Of a DNA stretch of 64,000 nt, positions 52,473 through 63,702 are shown one piece after another; the stretch's first letter is position 1, and each line of letters starts with the position of its first letter. The stretch spans positions 19,948,981-20,012,980 of the forward strand of contig OZ010798.1 in assembly GCA_963932465.1 (NCBI GenBank), written 5' to 3'. The stretch comes from Maratus speciosus (lineage: Eukaryota; Arthropoda; Arachnida; Araneae; Salticidae). The notes below the pieces were generated by a model. That model saw only the letters and a program-made list of their open reading frames with translations. It did no database searches and was not told where the DNA came from. Both the position numbers and the translations under genes were made by a program.

Positions 52473-52707
52473 TTAGCATCACGAAAACATTTTAAAATAG
52501 TCCAAGTTGGCCTGCATAAATATTCTATATATATAAAAAAAAAATTGTAAAGTTAAGTTACTAAATTTTTCTAGGAAACTGGGATTCCTAGAACTTTTTA
52601 TGCAACGGCAACAACAAAAATTCATGTAACAGATACACTTTTGCACCATAAATCAAAATATCTGTAAGGTTACCAAGATTTTTTTAGGAAAATAGGAATC
52701 CTACAAC

Positions 52708-52743
<36 letters not shown>

Positions 52744-53136
52744 TAATTCTACAGATATAAAGTTACAGAAATCTATATGCTTACTAAAATTTTATGAGTA
52801 CACTGTACAAAAAAAAAGATGTAAATCTACAAAATTAGTTTTTGTAAAGCTACAGAAATCTGTAGCTTTACAAAAGAATGTACTAAGATTACAGTAATCT
52901 TACTGAAATTTTATCTGTAACCCGGGTTGCAGTTACATAAAAATTTCTAGAATTCTAGTTTCCTAGTTCCCTGTTACACGAATTTTTGTTGTTGCCGTTA
53001 CATAAAATGTTCTAGGAATCCCAGTTTCCTAGAAAATTTTTAGCAACTTTATAATTTTTTTTTATTTTTACAGAGTAGAATATTTACGCAGGCCAACTTG
53101 AACTATTTTAAAATGTTTTCATGATGCTAAAGCACG
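52473..53136. repeat. Foldback R
   Basis: The arms pair from the tips: GCATCACGAAAACATTTTAAAATAGT near 52478 against ACTATTTTAAAATGTTTTCATGATGC near 53101. They continue with AAGTTGGCCTGCATAAATATTC and AGGAAACTGGGATTCCTAGAAC against their complements. The middle is ACAGAAATCTGTA-type palindromes. Confidence 0.75.
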
Positions 53137-53220
53137 TTAAGGCTATTCCCAACTGCTTTGCTCAACAAACGCAAAAGATTCTGACACATTTACCAATTCA
53201 TTTTTTAACGGAAAGATATA
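53137..53220 (-). mobile_element. Family C right-end fragment, copy 9
   Basis: TTAAGGCTATTCCCAACTGC then GCTCAACAAACGCAAAA and CATTTTTTAACGGAAAGATATAAAA; the remainder is missing. Confidence 0.7.
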
Positions 53221-53804
53221 AAAACACTCGGGCGAGTATCATGATGATGGAGATGAAGGCTGGGGTTTTTAACTATCCATAGAAATCGTTCGTGAATTAT
53301 GCCGAAGTGAGGAATAAAACTTCATAATTATTGTATATACTTATACATGGATTTCTTACCAGGTACTATTCAAATCTGTATACAAGATGTAACAAGAAAG
53401 ATGATCTCAACTTGACACTGAAAAAAAATGAAGTACTCAAAAATGAGAAAATCGATGTTACTCAATATTGCATTCAGTATGTTCTGATCAAAAATGAACC
53501 TATGCTTTCTCAATTTTGATACATCGCATATGTTATCACAACCAAACGAAACGATCATTTTGTGCTTTGCAGTGAGTGGTTTATTTCCTTCATGGCGGTT
53601 CAAAAGACGTTCTTTAATCAGAAAACAAAATAAGATAATGGGGAAATCAGAGGTATAATATTACAATTTTATTCCTTTGAAGGAATTATATCCCGTGTCT
53701 CCTTTCTAACGCGTAAGGTTACATTGTGTTGTTTTTGTTGTTTATCACTACTTTGAAAGTAAGTGCTCTCTGTTAAATATTCAATACATTTTTTTTTTTC
53801 TTGT

Positions 53805-54522
53805 TTAAGGGGGTCCGGGACACATTTTAAAATAATTTTTATTTATTGAGTTAAAATTCTGAATTTTTTTGTGATGATTAACCTTATCATTTGTAAACAA
53901 AATCACATGATAAAACTTCTCAGAATTTGTTTTTAAAAAAATTAAATTTAAAATTTATTAAAAAAGTGGGGTAATGTAAAATCGTTATAATTCGAAATAT
54001 TATTTATAGAATTTCAATTTTTTTTTCATTTAAATAAACAGAAATATATAAATTTTAATTTTGATTCAGCGTTTTTAAAAATATTAATTTATAAAAAAAT
54101 TAAAAATATTTAACGAAAAAATTTCAAAAAAACTTTAAAAAAAAAAATCATATTTTCAAAAGTAAATATTTTTTTCAAATATGCTGAATCAAAATTAAAG
54201 TAAAACAATTGAAAAAGATATGTTCCAAGTTTGAACCCTGTATCTTTAACGGTTCTCGAGTTATAAGAATTTAAATATGAGAAATGGTGAAAAAACCTAT
54301 CATGAAGAAAAACGCATTTTTACAAGAAGTCGTTTCCATGACAGCCATTGATTGAAAGCTAGATTTTAAAAACAAACCAAAACGAAAAAAATAATATTTT
54401 TTGTTCTAATTCAGATAGAAACATGATTTAAATGTCATTTTAAGCAGGTAAACAGAAAAATTGTTTATGAAATAAAAATTTTTTGCAAAATTTGAAGATT
54501 TTTGTGTCCCGGTCTCCCTTAA
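53805..54522 (+). mobile_element. TTAA element P nested in N
   Basis: 718 bp with TTAA at both ends and imperfect inverted ends TTAAGGGGGTCCGGGACAC and GTGTCCCGGTCTCCCTTAA. The interior is very A+T-rich with internal inverted runs (AATATTTTTTTCAAATATGC, GAATCAAAATTAA) and no frame. Confidence 0.75.
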
Positions 54523-55127
54523 TGTAATCAGCTGTATCTTTGTAAATATTATATTAATGTAAATATTAAATTATGCACAGTATTTAAAATGATTTAAAAG
54601 TGCTGGGAAGCAATGCTCATGTCATAAAAGTAATTGTTTAGCGTATCTTGATAATATTTTTGCTATTTTTTCTTAGTAAATAATTAAACGTTTCTTGTTA
54701 ATAATTTTTTTTACAGTAAATAAATGTCAGACCTTTTTTACTGTAATCTGTAGTAAAGTGTCTCGGAGGGGGGGGGGGGGCTTTGGCAAGAAAATTATTT
54801 TTTTCCATTTAACTTATTTTAGTTTTAAAATTTTTTTATAAATTGTATGTCTTTTAGCCCAGTATCTTATTTTGATTTCGCACGTGTTACTATTCGGTCA
54901 TCTTGGACGCCATCTTGTTTAACTTCATATTTTTATAGCAGAAACGTTGTTTTCAAACACCTTTAAATTATTTTAAAATACTGTGCATGATATAATATTT
55001 GAATTAATATAATACTTACTGAAGGTACAGCTGATTGCATAAAATAAAGAAAAACTGTATTGAATATTTAACAGAGAGCAATTACTTTCAAGTTCTTATT
55101 TGAATACATACATGATATCAAAAATGA

Positions 55128-55219
55128 GTGCATAACGGTTCATATTTCAACACATCCATGGAATCAAAAATGAGTACATAACGGTTCATATTTCAACACA
55201 TCCATGGAATCAAAAATGA
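55128..55219 (+). repeat. Two 46-bp tandem units
   Basis: GTACATAACGGTTCATATTT...AATCAAAAATGA occurs twice head to tail with one difference; a degraded third unit may precede it. It lies near the right end of N. Confidence 0.85.
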
Positions 55220-55332
55220 GTACACGTGTTTCTCAATTTTGAGTACATTTGGATCGAAGCTATTTTGAGTATGTGACGTATTTAAAAATGAGTACTTTTT
55301 ACTCAATTTTGAGAACCCATTTTTTTTCAGTG

Positions 55333-55495
55333 TAAGAGATTATAGAATACTACACCCTTTTTTAATAGGCCCGTGTGAGACTTTGAAGTTGTAAATACGG
55401 GTCTGATTATGATCGGAGCAATTTTTTTTTTTAAGCTATTTAATTATAGTTTAAACTGATTTTTAGTAGCATTGTGACTAGAAACCACAAAGAAA

Positions 55496-55537
<42 letters not shown>

Positions 55538-56084
55538 ATACTTTGATTATCTTATAATAAATTGAGGAATTTCCAGAAAAATTCAGCAGGAAATTTTATT
55601 GCATATATACGCATTTTCTGTCTACACGTAATTTGTATGACAAGCAATAAACTAAAATCTAAGAGATATTATAAATTTTTCATGAGTTATGCCTATCGCA
55701 TCTGTTATGCCAATTTTTTTTAAATAATTAGTTGTCATTGTACGAAAACAGCTATAAAGCAAAAAAATATTTATTCTGAAATTGAATGTTTAAGTTCAAT
55801 GTAAGCCTTCACAACAGTATGTCAGTAAACCTGCAGTTTGAATTTCATTAGTGGTATTTCAATAACTTAAAAAAAAAATCATGTTTTGTGTATGGAATTT
55901 TCAGTGAAAAGTACATTTTCGAAAAAAGACTAACGTTTACACTTATGTTTTACTAAAATTATTTACGATTATGTGCATCCGAATTTTACTGCATTTATAA
56001 ATGATGATCTTTTCTGTAATTCTGAGCCTTCTTACTAGAAGCACGTATTTCTTTTTTTAGCATTTTTCGTATAAAGAAAAAAAA

Positions 56085-56112
<28 letters not shown>
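55333..56112. other. A+T-rich DNA with A runs
   Basis: A runs at about 55499-55533 and 56078-56115. No gene or repeat partner seen between. Confidence 0.45.
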
Positions 56113-56115
<3 letters not shown>

Positions 56116-56736
56116 GCGGACTGAAATACGGAAATACTACTGGCAATCGAGACGCAATTACTATTTCCGTATTTTAAGGGTGTTCTCAAATCCAAAAGGG
56201 TAACTTTCTGACATAAGTTTTAATTTATTTTTGTTCGAAAATGCATGAAACTAGCTGGTGTTGTTGTCCAGAAACTATGTCATCCAGCTGTTTTTTCCAT
56301 TTTTTTGCAAATGCAATAGATCTTTCAGAAAAGAGTGTAAAGTGGACGTTTTCAACCGAGTTTCCGCGCGAACGAGGAATGAGCACTCAAAAGCGGGTGA
56401 AAACGTGTTTGTCAAGCGATCCAAAACGTTTATAACTCAATAGATAATGGATGGATCAAAAAAGGAAAAAACAGTTCAATTCCAATTCGCATCCATGGCC
56501 AGGCTTTCCAATTTTATACCTTACCGTTAAAAAATGAATTCGTAAATGTGTCAAAACGTTTTGCGCATGTTGGGCAGAGCAGTTAAGAACAGCTTTAATG
56601 GAAGTTTCTTCCCGTAAATGCCAAAAAAAAAACCGGAAATTTTTCTGTAATTTACCGGGAAAAAGTTCCGTTAAAATACGGAAATAGTACTGGATTACCA
56701 GTAGTATTTCCGTATTTTAGTCCGTTTTTTTCACAG
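56113..56736 (+). repeat. Foldback family E, copy 3, split by C10
   Basis: GCGGACTGAAATACGGAAAT and GGCAATCGAGACGC on the left, GTATTTTAGTCCGTTTTTTTCACAGTG on the right. A family C MITE (56174-56598) sits at a TTAA inside the CCGTATTTTAA block. Confidence 0.75.
56174..56598 (+). mobile_element. TTAA MITE family C, copy 10
   Basis: Complete, from TTAAGGGTGTTCTCAAATCC to GTTAAGAACAGCTTTAA, with TTAA duplicated at 56174-56177 and 56595-56598. Confidence 0.85.
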
Positions 56737-56739
56737 TGT

Positions 56740-57401
56740 ATTCAATATTGAAAGAACCGTATTCTTGGATCATGAACGATCTCAATTGTTTTTGAATAAC
56801 TTTGAAACTTTTAATAACATATATAGTCCAATGTTACGTTTTTTTACTGCTAAATAAAACTAAAAAAATATTAAGAAAAACAGATATTACGAAAAACAAT
56901 TTATAAAGGTTCACGAATATTCACTGAACATAAAACAATTATTTTTTTGCACTTTATAGAACAGAAAATCCTTGCAAAAAAGGAAAAATCTCCTAACTTG
57001 CGGTTAATTTAAATGGCACTCCCGGTTTCACCCACAGCTGTCGAGTAGTTTTTAAATCACTATAACTAGGCTTTATTTATAGTACAATAAAAATTAGCAC
57101 AGATTTGGAAAGGTAAAGAATTAGGCTTTAATAAAATGTAATAAAAAGAAAATGCAAATTTTGGTCGAAAACCCCGTTTTAAACGTAAAACCTTATCTAA
57201 TCTTAAGGTCTTATCTTAAGGTTAAGCTTAACCTTATGGTAATCTAATAATTCCGAGTTAGAAAACTTTGGATTTTATCATTTTTTTCAAAATTTTTTTT
57301 TTTCAAAGTAAAAGTCATATATATAATCTTCAATGCACTAAAAGCTATAACTAATTATTAGGATTTTATGCAGTTTTGATTTATCTTTGATGTTTACCCG
57401 T
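56740..57401. other. A+T-rich non-coding DNA
   Basis: Near 57185-57240 TCTTAAGGT/ACCTTAAG-type motifs repeat. No gene seen. Confidence 0.4.
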
Positions 57402-57751
57402 TTAAGCCTGTTCTTAACTGCTCTGCTCAACAAGCGCGAAACGTTTTAACACATCTAGAAATTAATTTTTTAAGATATAAAATTGGAAAGCCTGACCATG
57501 GAAACGATTTGGAATCGAGCTTGTGTTTTCCATTTTTTGATACGTAAATTACCTATTGAGTTATAAGACGCCCACTTTGACACTATTTTCTGTAAGATCT
57601 ATTGCGTTTGCAAAAAAAAAAAAGGGGGGGAGGACAGCTCGATTACATAGTTTCTAAACAACAAGACCTACTAGTTTCATGCATTTCCGAACAAAAATAA
57701 AATAAAACTTATGTCAGAAAGTTGCCCTTTTGGATTTGAGAACAGCCTTAA
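57402..57751 (-). mobile_element. TTAA MITE family C, copy 11
   Basis: TTAAGCCTGTTCTTAACTGC to TTTGAGAACAGCCTTAA, TTAA at both ends. About 60 bases of the family body are missing after the TTGAGTTATAA block. Confidence 0.85.
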
Positions 57752-58192
57752 GTATAACCCCAATTTAGAAATGATTATCAAGGGAACTTTTGCAATCGTT
57801 AAACTGTGACTGGATTGTGATTTTTACACCATTTAGAAGGTATGCACCTTCTTTTTTGTTTAAATATATGTGGCATTCTCACAATCTTTTGACTTTTGGG
57901 AGAAAAAAAATCTGGCGAAATTAAACTTGCTAAAATAACATTTTAATCTGATAGACGAATGCCTTAATAATTCAAAATAAAGAAAAAATGGTCAGCAGCG
58001 AAAATTTTTTTTATTTAACTGAGGTTTAAGTTAAACTTGCGAGTTTAATTTTTCTTACCATTTTAGCCCTATAACTTTTTATTTTCTTCTAAATTTTTAC
58101 TTATAATGAATTTGATTGTACCCACAGGACATTCAAATAAGAAATAATAAAAATGTAGTACTTTTAATACAGAATTTTTGTATAACATTGTC

Positions 58193-58616
58193 TTAAGGGT
58201 GTATTCGAAAAAATATTTTTCCACCCTCAACAGCTCGAAATTTTCTGAGACATTTTCAGGCTCATTTTAAAAAGTAAAAACACGAAACTTGCTGGGGTGA
58301 TTTCTGAAGACATGTTTAACGTGCCGTGTGATTTCATTTTCAGTTCAATTCATTAGAATTTGATTTTTAAACAATTATTTTCTCAGTATGACCATTTTTT
58401 TCATTCCCAGATCGCCCGCTTCGGAAAATTCGGTTCAAAATGCCAACTTTGACAGCGTTTTTTACAGTATTTTCTGCATTTATCAAAAAATTAAGAAGCA
58501 CCGCACATTATATAGTTTCTAAATAAGTGAATTTCCAAGTTTGATGCGTTTGAGAGCAAAAATGAATTTCAAAATGAATCAGAAAATAAGCAGTTTGGAT
58601 CGGAATACACCCTTAA
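58193..58616 (+). mobile_element. TTAA MITE family A, copy 6
   Basis: Full-length 424 bp with TTAA at both ends (58193-58196, 58613-58616), inside S2. Confidence 0.9.
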
Positions 58617-58727
58617 AGGGTGTTAATGAAGGTACGGTAAGGTAAAAAAAGGGGATGGTATAGGAAAAAAGGGACGGTAAGGATGGAACGGTAAGGAAAA
58701 TTACCACCTATTTTCAGGAAAATCATG

Positions 58728-59149
58728 TTAAGGATGTATTCGAAAAAATATTTTTCCACCCTCAACAGCTCGAAATTTTCTGAGACATTTTCAGACTCAT
58801 TTTTAAAAGTAAAAACATGAAACTTGCTGGGGTGATTTCTGAAGACATGTTTAACATGCCGTGTGATTTCATTTTCAGCTCAATTCATTAGAATTTGATT
58901 TTTGAACAATTATTTTCTCAGTATGACCATTTTTTTTCATTAGATCGCCCGCTTCGGAAAATTCGGTTCAAAATGCCAACTTTGACAGCGTTTTTTACAG
59001 TATTTTCTGCATTTATCAAAAAATTAAGAAGCACCGCACATTATATAGTTTCTAAATAAGAGAATTTCCAAGATTGATGCGTTTGAGAGCAAAAATGAAT
59101 TTTAAAATGAATCAGAAAATAAGCAGTTTGGATCGGAATACACCCTTAA
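58728..59149 (+). mobile_element. TTAA MITE family A, copy 7, with empty-site proof
   Basis: TTAA at 58728-58731 and 59146-59149. The flanks read AAAATCATG-TTAA ... TTAA-GACTAAGTG. Element S1 has the uninterrupted CACTTAGTC-TTAA-CATGATTTT at about 35427-35445 on the other strand, so one TTAA became two. Confidence 0.93.
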
Positions 59150-59846
59150 GACTAAGTGATAGCTATAATGTTAATTGGTTTTTAGAAATACATTGTTTGT
59201 TAACATTGGATTAAATTATTTTTTTTAATTTTTTTTTTTTACCTCGAAAAGTGCAGGAATAAACCTTGCGGACGGTAAGAGTTCCAGTAAAACCACGCTG
59301 CTTGAAATTGATATTTAAATGCTGATTTAAATTCTGCAGTAAATTTCCTGTCAAAGTATTTTAGACATTCTTTCTCTAGCATACTTCTGCATGAGAAAAA
59401 ACTTGAAAAAAATTCTGTGGCTGCATCTGGAGTGATTTTCTGTATAATTTTAGAAGAGGGACGGTAAGGAATCTAAAACCCAGGGACAGAGTTTAAAAAA
59501 TAATAACAACCCTAAAACTGTGTGCAGGTTAATTTTTTGCTACCTATTTATATAAAAGAATAGTTCCAGTTTCGGAAAAAAATTACATCGAATCATTTTT
59601 ATTGAAACAACAGACAGCTCCAAACTTAAAGATCAGCATCAGGGACACGGAATGGTATAGGAGTTTTCCAGGTATTTAGACCCCCAACATCGTCCAAAAC
59701 TTATTTATCTCGTTAATATTGTTATGCAATCATGCAATGCGATGTTCCCCAGTATGTGAAAAAAAACTAATAATAATGTATTAAAATAAAAATTATTATT
59801 CAGGGACATGAAAGTCAAAAGATTGTGAGAATGCCCGAATGCCCCA

Positions 59847-60080
59847 TATACCATTCAAAGAGTATCAACTAGTTTTTTCCCTTTTTTAAGTAAAGATATA
59901 AAAGATTTAGGGGGGGAGGGGTGGAGATTAGACATACTAGGAGAAAAAATAATTAAACAGCTTTTTAGATATGAGAAATTAGTACAAGGATATTCCAAAA
60001 AATGGCCACGAGTGTGCGGGGGGGGGGGGGGGGGGGGTAACCCCCATCATAACATACAAACAAAACAGGGAAAATAGAAT
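59847..60080. other. Spacer with G runs
   Basis: A G run of about 20 at 60018-60037 with shorter ones near 59910. No gene seen. Confidence 0.5.
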
Positions 60081-60089
60081 ATCACTTAC

Positions 60090-60247
60090 CTCCCACCTGT
60101 GATGAGGGGGTCGGACGAGGTGTGTCATCCTCCGGTAAGGTTAACCATAGGTTTACGCATCCGGTCAAATTTGGTGCGGTCATTACCGGCAATGGTACAC
60201 CAGTCCGACTGTCTGTCGGTCCGCTCTGCAACTGTAACCGCAGCCGT
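60090..60247 (-). CDS. Candidate host exon
   Basis: On the minus strand a pyrimidine-rich tract (TTCTTTCGTTTCCC) leads to ATTATATTAG, a good acceptor. 158 bases follow, and then the consensus donor G/GTAAGTGAT. One frame is open across the whole segment, with one leading base: RLRLQLQSGPTDSRTG, then VPLPVMTAPNLTGCVNLWL, then TLPEDDTPRPTPSSQVGG. The other two frames hit stops. The segment is far richer in G+C than its surroundings, as expected of coding DNA. I do not recognise the protein. Partner exons were not found in the window. Confidence 0.4.
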
Positions 60248-60984
60248 CTAATATAATGCAAGGGAAACGAAAGAATTGTTTTCCGAAAACACAATGACTG
60301 CCCTGCTCATTTTTTTTTTCTTTTTGTTTGTGTTTAGAAAGACGAGACAATTGGTGGTTTTGGCCACTAAATTCGGTTTTTGCCGACATCTGCTGAAAAT
60401 TCGATGGAACTTGGTGAAGTTTTTTCCGGGTCAGTAGCGGGTCTGTCATTAGGGGGGCGTTCCAGGGGTTTTCCTCAGTGTGGGGAGTGAGGTGTCCAAC
60501 GCTCTTTTCCGGTTTAGAGAGCAGAGGATAATGAAAAAGAACGCAAAAAGCGTTTTCTCAGGCAGTGGAAAAATTTTCGCATGCGAAGTCGCAATCAGTT
60601 TTCGTACGATTGGAATATAATCGTTGTGTTTCGACCAATTTTGCTTATTATTTTTCTTATTATTTTCTCGATGACATGACATAAAAGATGGAAATGTGCC
60701 CAATTGCTCCTTTTAAATTATGTGATGTTTTGTCGAAAAATGAGAAGTTAATGTTGATGGATGTTAATCAATTTAGATTAGACGCTGTATTTATCGACAT
60801 GAATTTTTTTTTTTTTTTATTTATTTTTTTTTTATTTTTATTAATCAGAAAATAAGCAATAATTTATTAGCAAAGAAAAAAAAAAGAAGTCTTTTTTTTT
60901 ATGATGTACATTCAAATTGTTTCTATGTTTAGAGTTATACGATTTTATGAAGAATTATTCCTATTTTTATCTTTAAGGCGGTTC
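60248..60984. other. Mixed-composition DNA beside the candidate exon
   Basis: 60340-60640 is balanced in composition with minus-strand frames of 84-88 codons, neither recognised nor spliced convincingly. TTCGCATGCGAA (60583-60594 or nearby) is a 12-bp palindrome. The remainder is T-rich. Confidence 0.3.
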
Positions 60985-61239
60985 TTAAGGCTATTCTCAA
61001 TTGTTCTGCTCAACAAGCGCAAAACGTTTTCACACATTTGCAAATTCATTTTTTAACGGAAAGATAAAAAATTGAAAGACAGTATTTCTGAAAGATATAT
61101 TACTTTTAACCCAAAATAGAAATTTTCTTTCGGTCACAGTTTCTGAATAAGAACACCAGCTAATTTCATGCTTTTCCAAGCAAAAATTAATTCAGAAATG
61201 TGTCAGAAAGTAGTACCTTTTGATTTTAGAACAACCTTA
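60985..61239 (-). mobile_element. TTAA MITE family C, copy 12 (internally deleted)
   Basis: TTAAGGCTATTCTCAATTGT to TTTTAGAACAACCTTA; the middle of the element is missing and the right TTAA is mutated. Confidence 0.75.
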
Positions 61240-61243
61240 CAAT

Positions 61244-61491
61244 TCAAAAGAAAGTTTCGTTAAAGTACGGAAATTGTACTGGCAATCGAGATGGCAGTAC
61301 TACTTCCGTATTTTAATGGAATTTTTTCCCGTAAATTTTGCGAAAAAACGGAAATTTTTCTGGAATTTACGGGGGAAATCTCCGTTAAAATACGGAAATA
61401 GTACTGGGCGTCTCGATTGCCTGTACAATTTTCGTATTTTAACGGATTTTTTTTCTTTTTTTCTTTTTTTTTCTTTTTTTTTTTTACAGTG
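61244..61491 (+). repeat. Foldback MITE family E, copy 4
   Basis: CGTTAAAGTACGGAAATTGT...GGCGTCTCGATTGCC...TTTACAGTG, almost fully palindromic; the right T run is expanded. The left outer end is missing. Confidence 0.8.
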
Positions 61492-61989
61492 TAGAAAAAT
61501 ACTCCCACAAAAATTCTATTTTTTTGCCATAATCAAATTCTTTCAATACTTTGAGCCGTGCGATTTCACGAAGAATTTGCTTACTTTGTTTGTTACTTAT
61601 TTATTAATATTTTATTAAGATTGGCAATGTATAACGATATATGATTGGCAATGTATAATGATAATTAGTAAATTTTCATGATTTCAATATATCCTTTTTA
61701 TAATAGAAAAACCATTTATAAGCAAACTTGCTTGTTACACTTAAATTCATACTTTTTATTTTCCCCGACCTTCTCTTTTTGTTTGTTTCTCTTTATATAT
61801 ACATATATAATTGCAAACTAAGCTGTGGAAACTAGATACCAAGAATATTCTTTAATTCCTTTGTTGCATAAACACACCATTTGATGAAATAGTTTGGTTT
61901 CTTCGAACAGAAAAAAGAGATAAAGAAAAACAGAAAAGAGACGAAAAGAAAAAAGAAAATTGCTTACTTTTACGCTGGATCTGTATGTG
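61492..61989. other. A+T-rich non-coding DNA
   Basis: Duplicated AATGTATAAYGATA near 61630-61665. No gene seen. Confidence 0.4.
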
Positions 61990-62213
61990 CGATTTACTCT
62001 TCACGAAGGTTACCATACCGTTTAATAAAATACAACCTTCCACCAACGATTTTTTTTTTTTTTTTTCTTTCCCGAGAACTTTCTCGTGTTAAATTAAGGT
62101 AAGCGATACGCACTTTTTCCACCCTGATTATTCTTTTTATTTTTCGAAATATTTGATTCTGAAGGTCTTTTCTGAATGAGCCTGAGAAACCTGAATGAGC
62201 ATTACTTAAAAAA
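61990..62213 (+). repeat. Direct repeat T, copy 1
   Basis: GAAGGTTACCATACCGTTTAATAAAA, CTTCCACCAACGATTTTTT, CCCGAGAACTTTCTCGTGTTAAATTAAGGTAA and CCTGATTATTCTTTTTATTTTT recur in the same order at 63487-63702. Confidence 0.8.
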
Positions 62214-62214
62214 G

Positions 62215-62247
<33 letters not shown>

Positions 62248-62328
62248 AAAAAATGTATACCAGTTTTTTGTCGATTGTGTTTATTTTATTCAGAAATTTG
62301 ACATAGAGGTTGCATTTAAAAATTACTC

Positions 62329-63092
62329 TCTTATACATTCGTGCATAAATCGAAGAATTTTAGACAAAATTTGGGAGTTCAAAATGGGGGGTCGACTTAT
62401 ACACAAAATAGTTAAAAAAAAAAAAAAAAAAAAATCGCAGATAATCGGCGAATGGGCAAGTCTTTTAAGTAATCACATGACAGGTAAAAGCGGACAATGG
62501 TCATTTCCCTGTCATTGACGAAAGAAATTCAGCAATAATGTCTCCGTAATTGTTCTGCACCCATTTTCCCTTGGGACAGAATTCCCTTTAATACAAGGCA
62601 TTCCTTTCAACAATTTAATCTCCTTTTTAAAAAGAGTTCAACTTGAGACATCTAGATATCTGTCCTAAAAGTCCTACAATTCAAAGAAGTACTCAATTTT
62701 AGAAGTTGAGAAGTTGTTTACTCTTGCAAATAAGGTTTGAATAGATTTTTGAAAGAATTTTTTCTTTTTAAGTATCATTGAATGGATGTGAATAGGTTTC
62801 AAAATAGTTTAATCTTCTTCGGTTTTACATAATTACACAGTTTTAAAACGCTAAAAAAAAGGCTGATTAGAAACGTAAGAAAACTACTAATTTAATAAAA
62901 ATTTATTCTTCTTCTTTTTTTTTTTTTTTTTCTTTTTTTATCCTCGATTGCAAATCATTTTTCAGCATATTACCAGAAATGTGGTTCGACTTATACACGA
63001 AAATTCAATTTTTTTTTAAATTTTGCTTAAGAATTGAGGGGGGGGGGTCTACTTATACACGAGTCGAATTATACACAATTATATACGGTAGT
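62329..63092 (+). mobile_element. TIR element L, copy 2 (uninterrupted)
   Basis: ATACATTCGTGCATAAATCGAAG on the left and TCGAATTATACACAATTATATACGGTA on the right, with the GGGGGGTCGACTTATACA and GGGGGTCTACTTATACACGAG blocks inside. It is the reference showing which parts of 37791-49469 belong to L. Confidence 0.75.
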
Positions 63093-63156
63093 TATTCAGT
63101 TTTATAAAGAAAGAAAATTTTCCCACGCTCAACAACTTAAACTTTATGGTGATTAA

Positions 63157-63423
63157 ACTGTAAAAACAACAACAACAACAACAACAACAACAAAAAAACA
63201 CAAAAAAAACAAAACAAAAAAAAAACACTTAAATTGACAGAAAAAGACTGTCAATTTTGGCGCCAGTGAAAAACCGTTTAATTTACAGAAAGTATCTGTA
63301 ATTTTTCCTTAAAACAGTTTTTTTCCTGTAGAAATTACGAAATCCACATTTTTATGCAGAAAATACTGTTTTTGTTTTAATCAGTTTTTCTACAAAAAAT
63401 ACAGTTTTTTTCTGTAAAAATTA

Positions 63424-63461
<38 letters not shown>

Positions 63462-63464
63462 GTG
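63157..63464 (+). repeat. Foldback family F, copy 3
   Basis: ACTGTAAAAACAACAACAAC on the left, TTGACAGAAAAAGACTGTCAA hairpin, GGCGCCAGTGAAAAACCG, and a long T run ending ACAGTG on the right. Confidence 0.65.
63165..63192. repeat. (AAC)9 microsatellite
   Basis: About nine AAC units in the left end of family F copy 3. Confidence 0.95.
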
Positions 63465-63486
63465 TATTTTTACGTTTCATCTGGTA

Positions 63487-63702
63487 TGCGCGAAGGTTAC
63501 CTTACCGTTTAATAAAAGACGATCTTCCACCAACGATTTTTTTTTTTTTTTTTAACAATCATCTTTTTCCCGAGAACTTTCTCGTGTTAAATTAAGGTAA
63601 ACGATACGCAATTTTTTTCCAGCCTGATTATTCTTTTTATTTTTTTAAATATTAGAAGGTCTTTTCTGTAAAAAAAAACCAAACGAGCATTATTTGAAAA
63701 AG
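63487..63702 (+). repeat. Direct repeat T, copy 2
   Basis: Direct partner of 61990-62213 with a few substitutions and a T-run length change. Copies lie about 1.5 kb apart with L copy 2 and F copy 3 between them. Confidence 0.8.

Larger units (their letters stand above)
53416..55332 (+). mobile_element. CACTG-ended foldback N
   Basis: Ends CACTGAAAAAAAATG and CATTTTTTTTCAGTG, with subterminal ACTCAAAAATGAG against CTCAATTTTGAG. Further inverted pairs are GTGCTCTCTGTTAAATATTCAATACA with its partner near 55040-55085, and AATCAGCTGTATCTTTG with its partner near 55015. Element P is nested at 53805-54522. There is no transposase frame. Confidence 0.7.
57869..59846 (-). mobile_element. TIR element S, copy 2, with two nested MITEs
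   Basis: Inverted relative to 34733-36256; ends TGTGGCATTCTCACAATCTT and AAGATTGTGAGAATGCCC...GCCCCA, each next to TA. Family A copies 6 and 7 are nested. Removing them aligns S2 with S1 over its length, including the TTACCGTCCC series and the tRNA-like block near 59245-59300. Confidence 0.75.

Noticed and set aside
55128..55219. CRISPR-like repeat array
   Set aside because: Only two direct units without spacers, in eukaryotic transposon DNA.
59274..59283. Splice donor GGTAAGAG with nearby exon
   Set aside because: It falls in the TTACCGTCC repeat series of element S2 and has no open frame leading to it.
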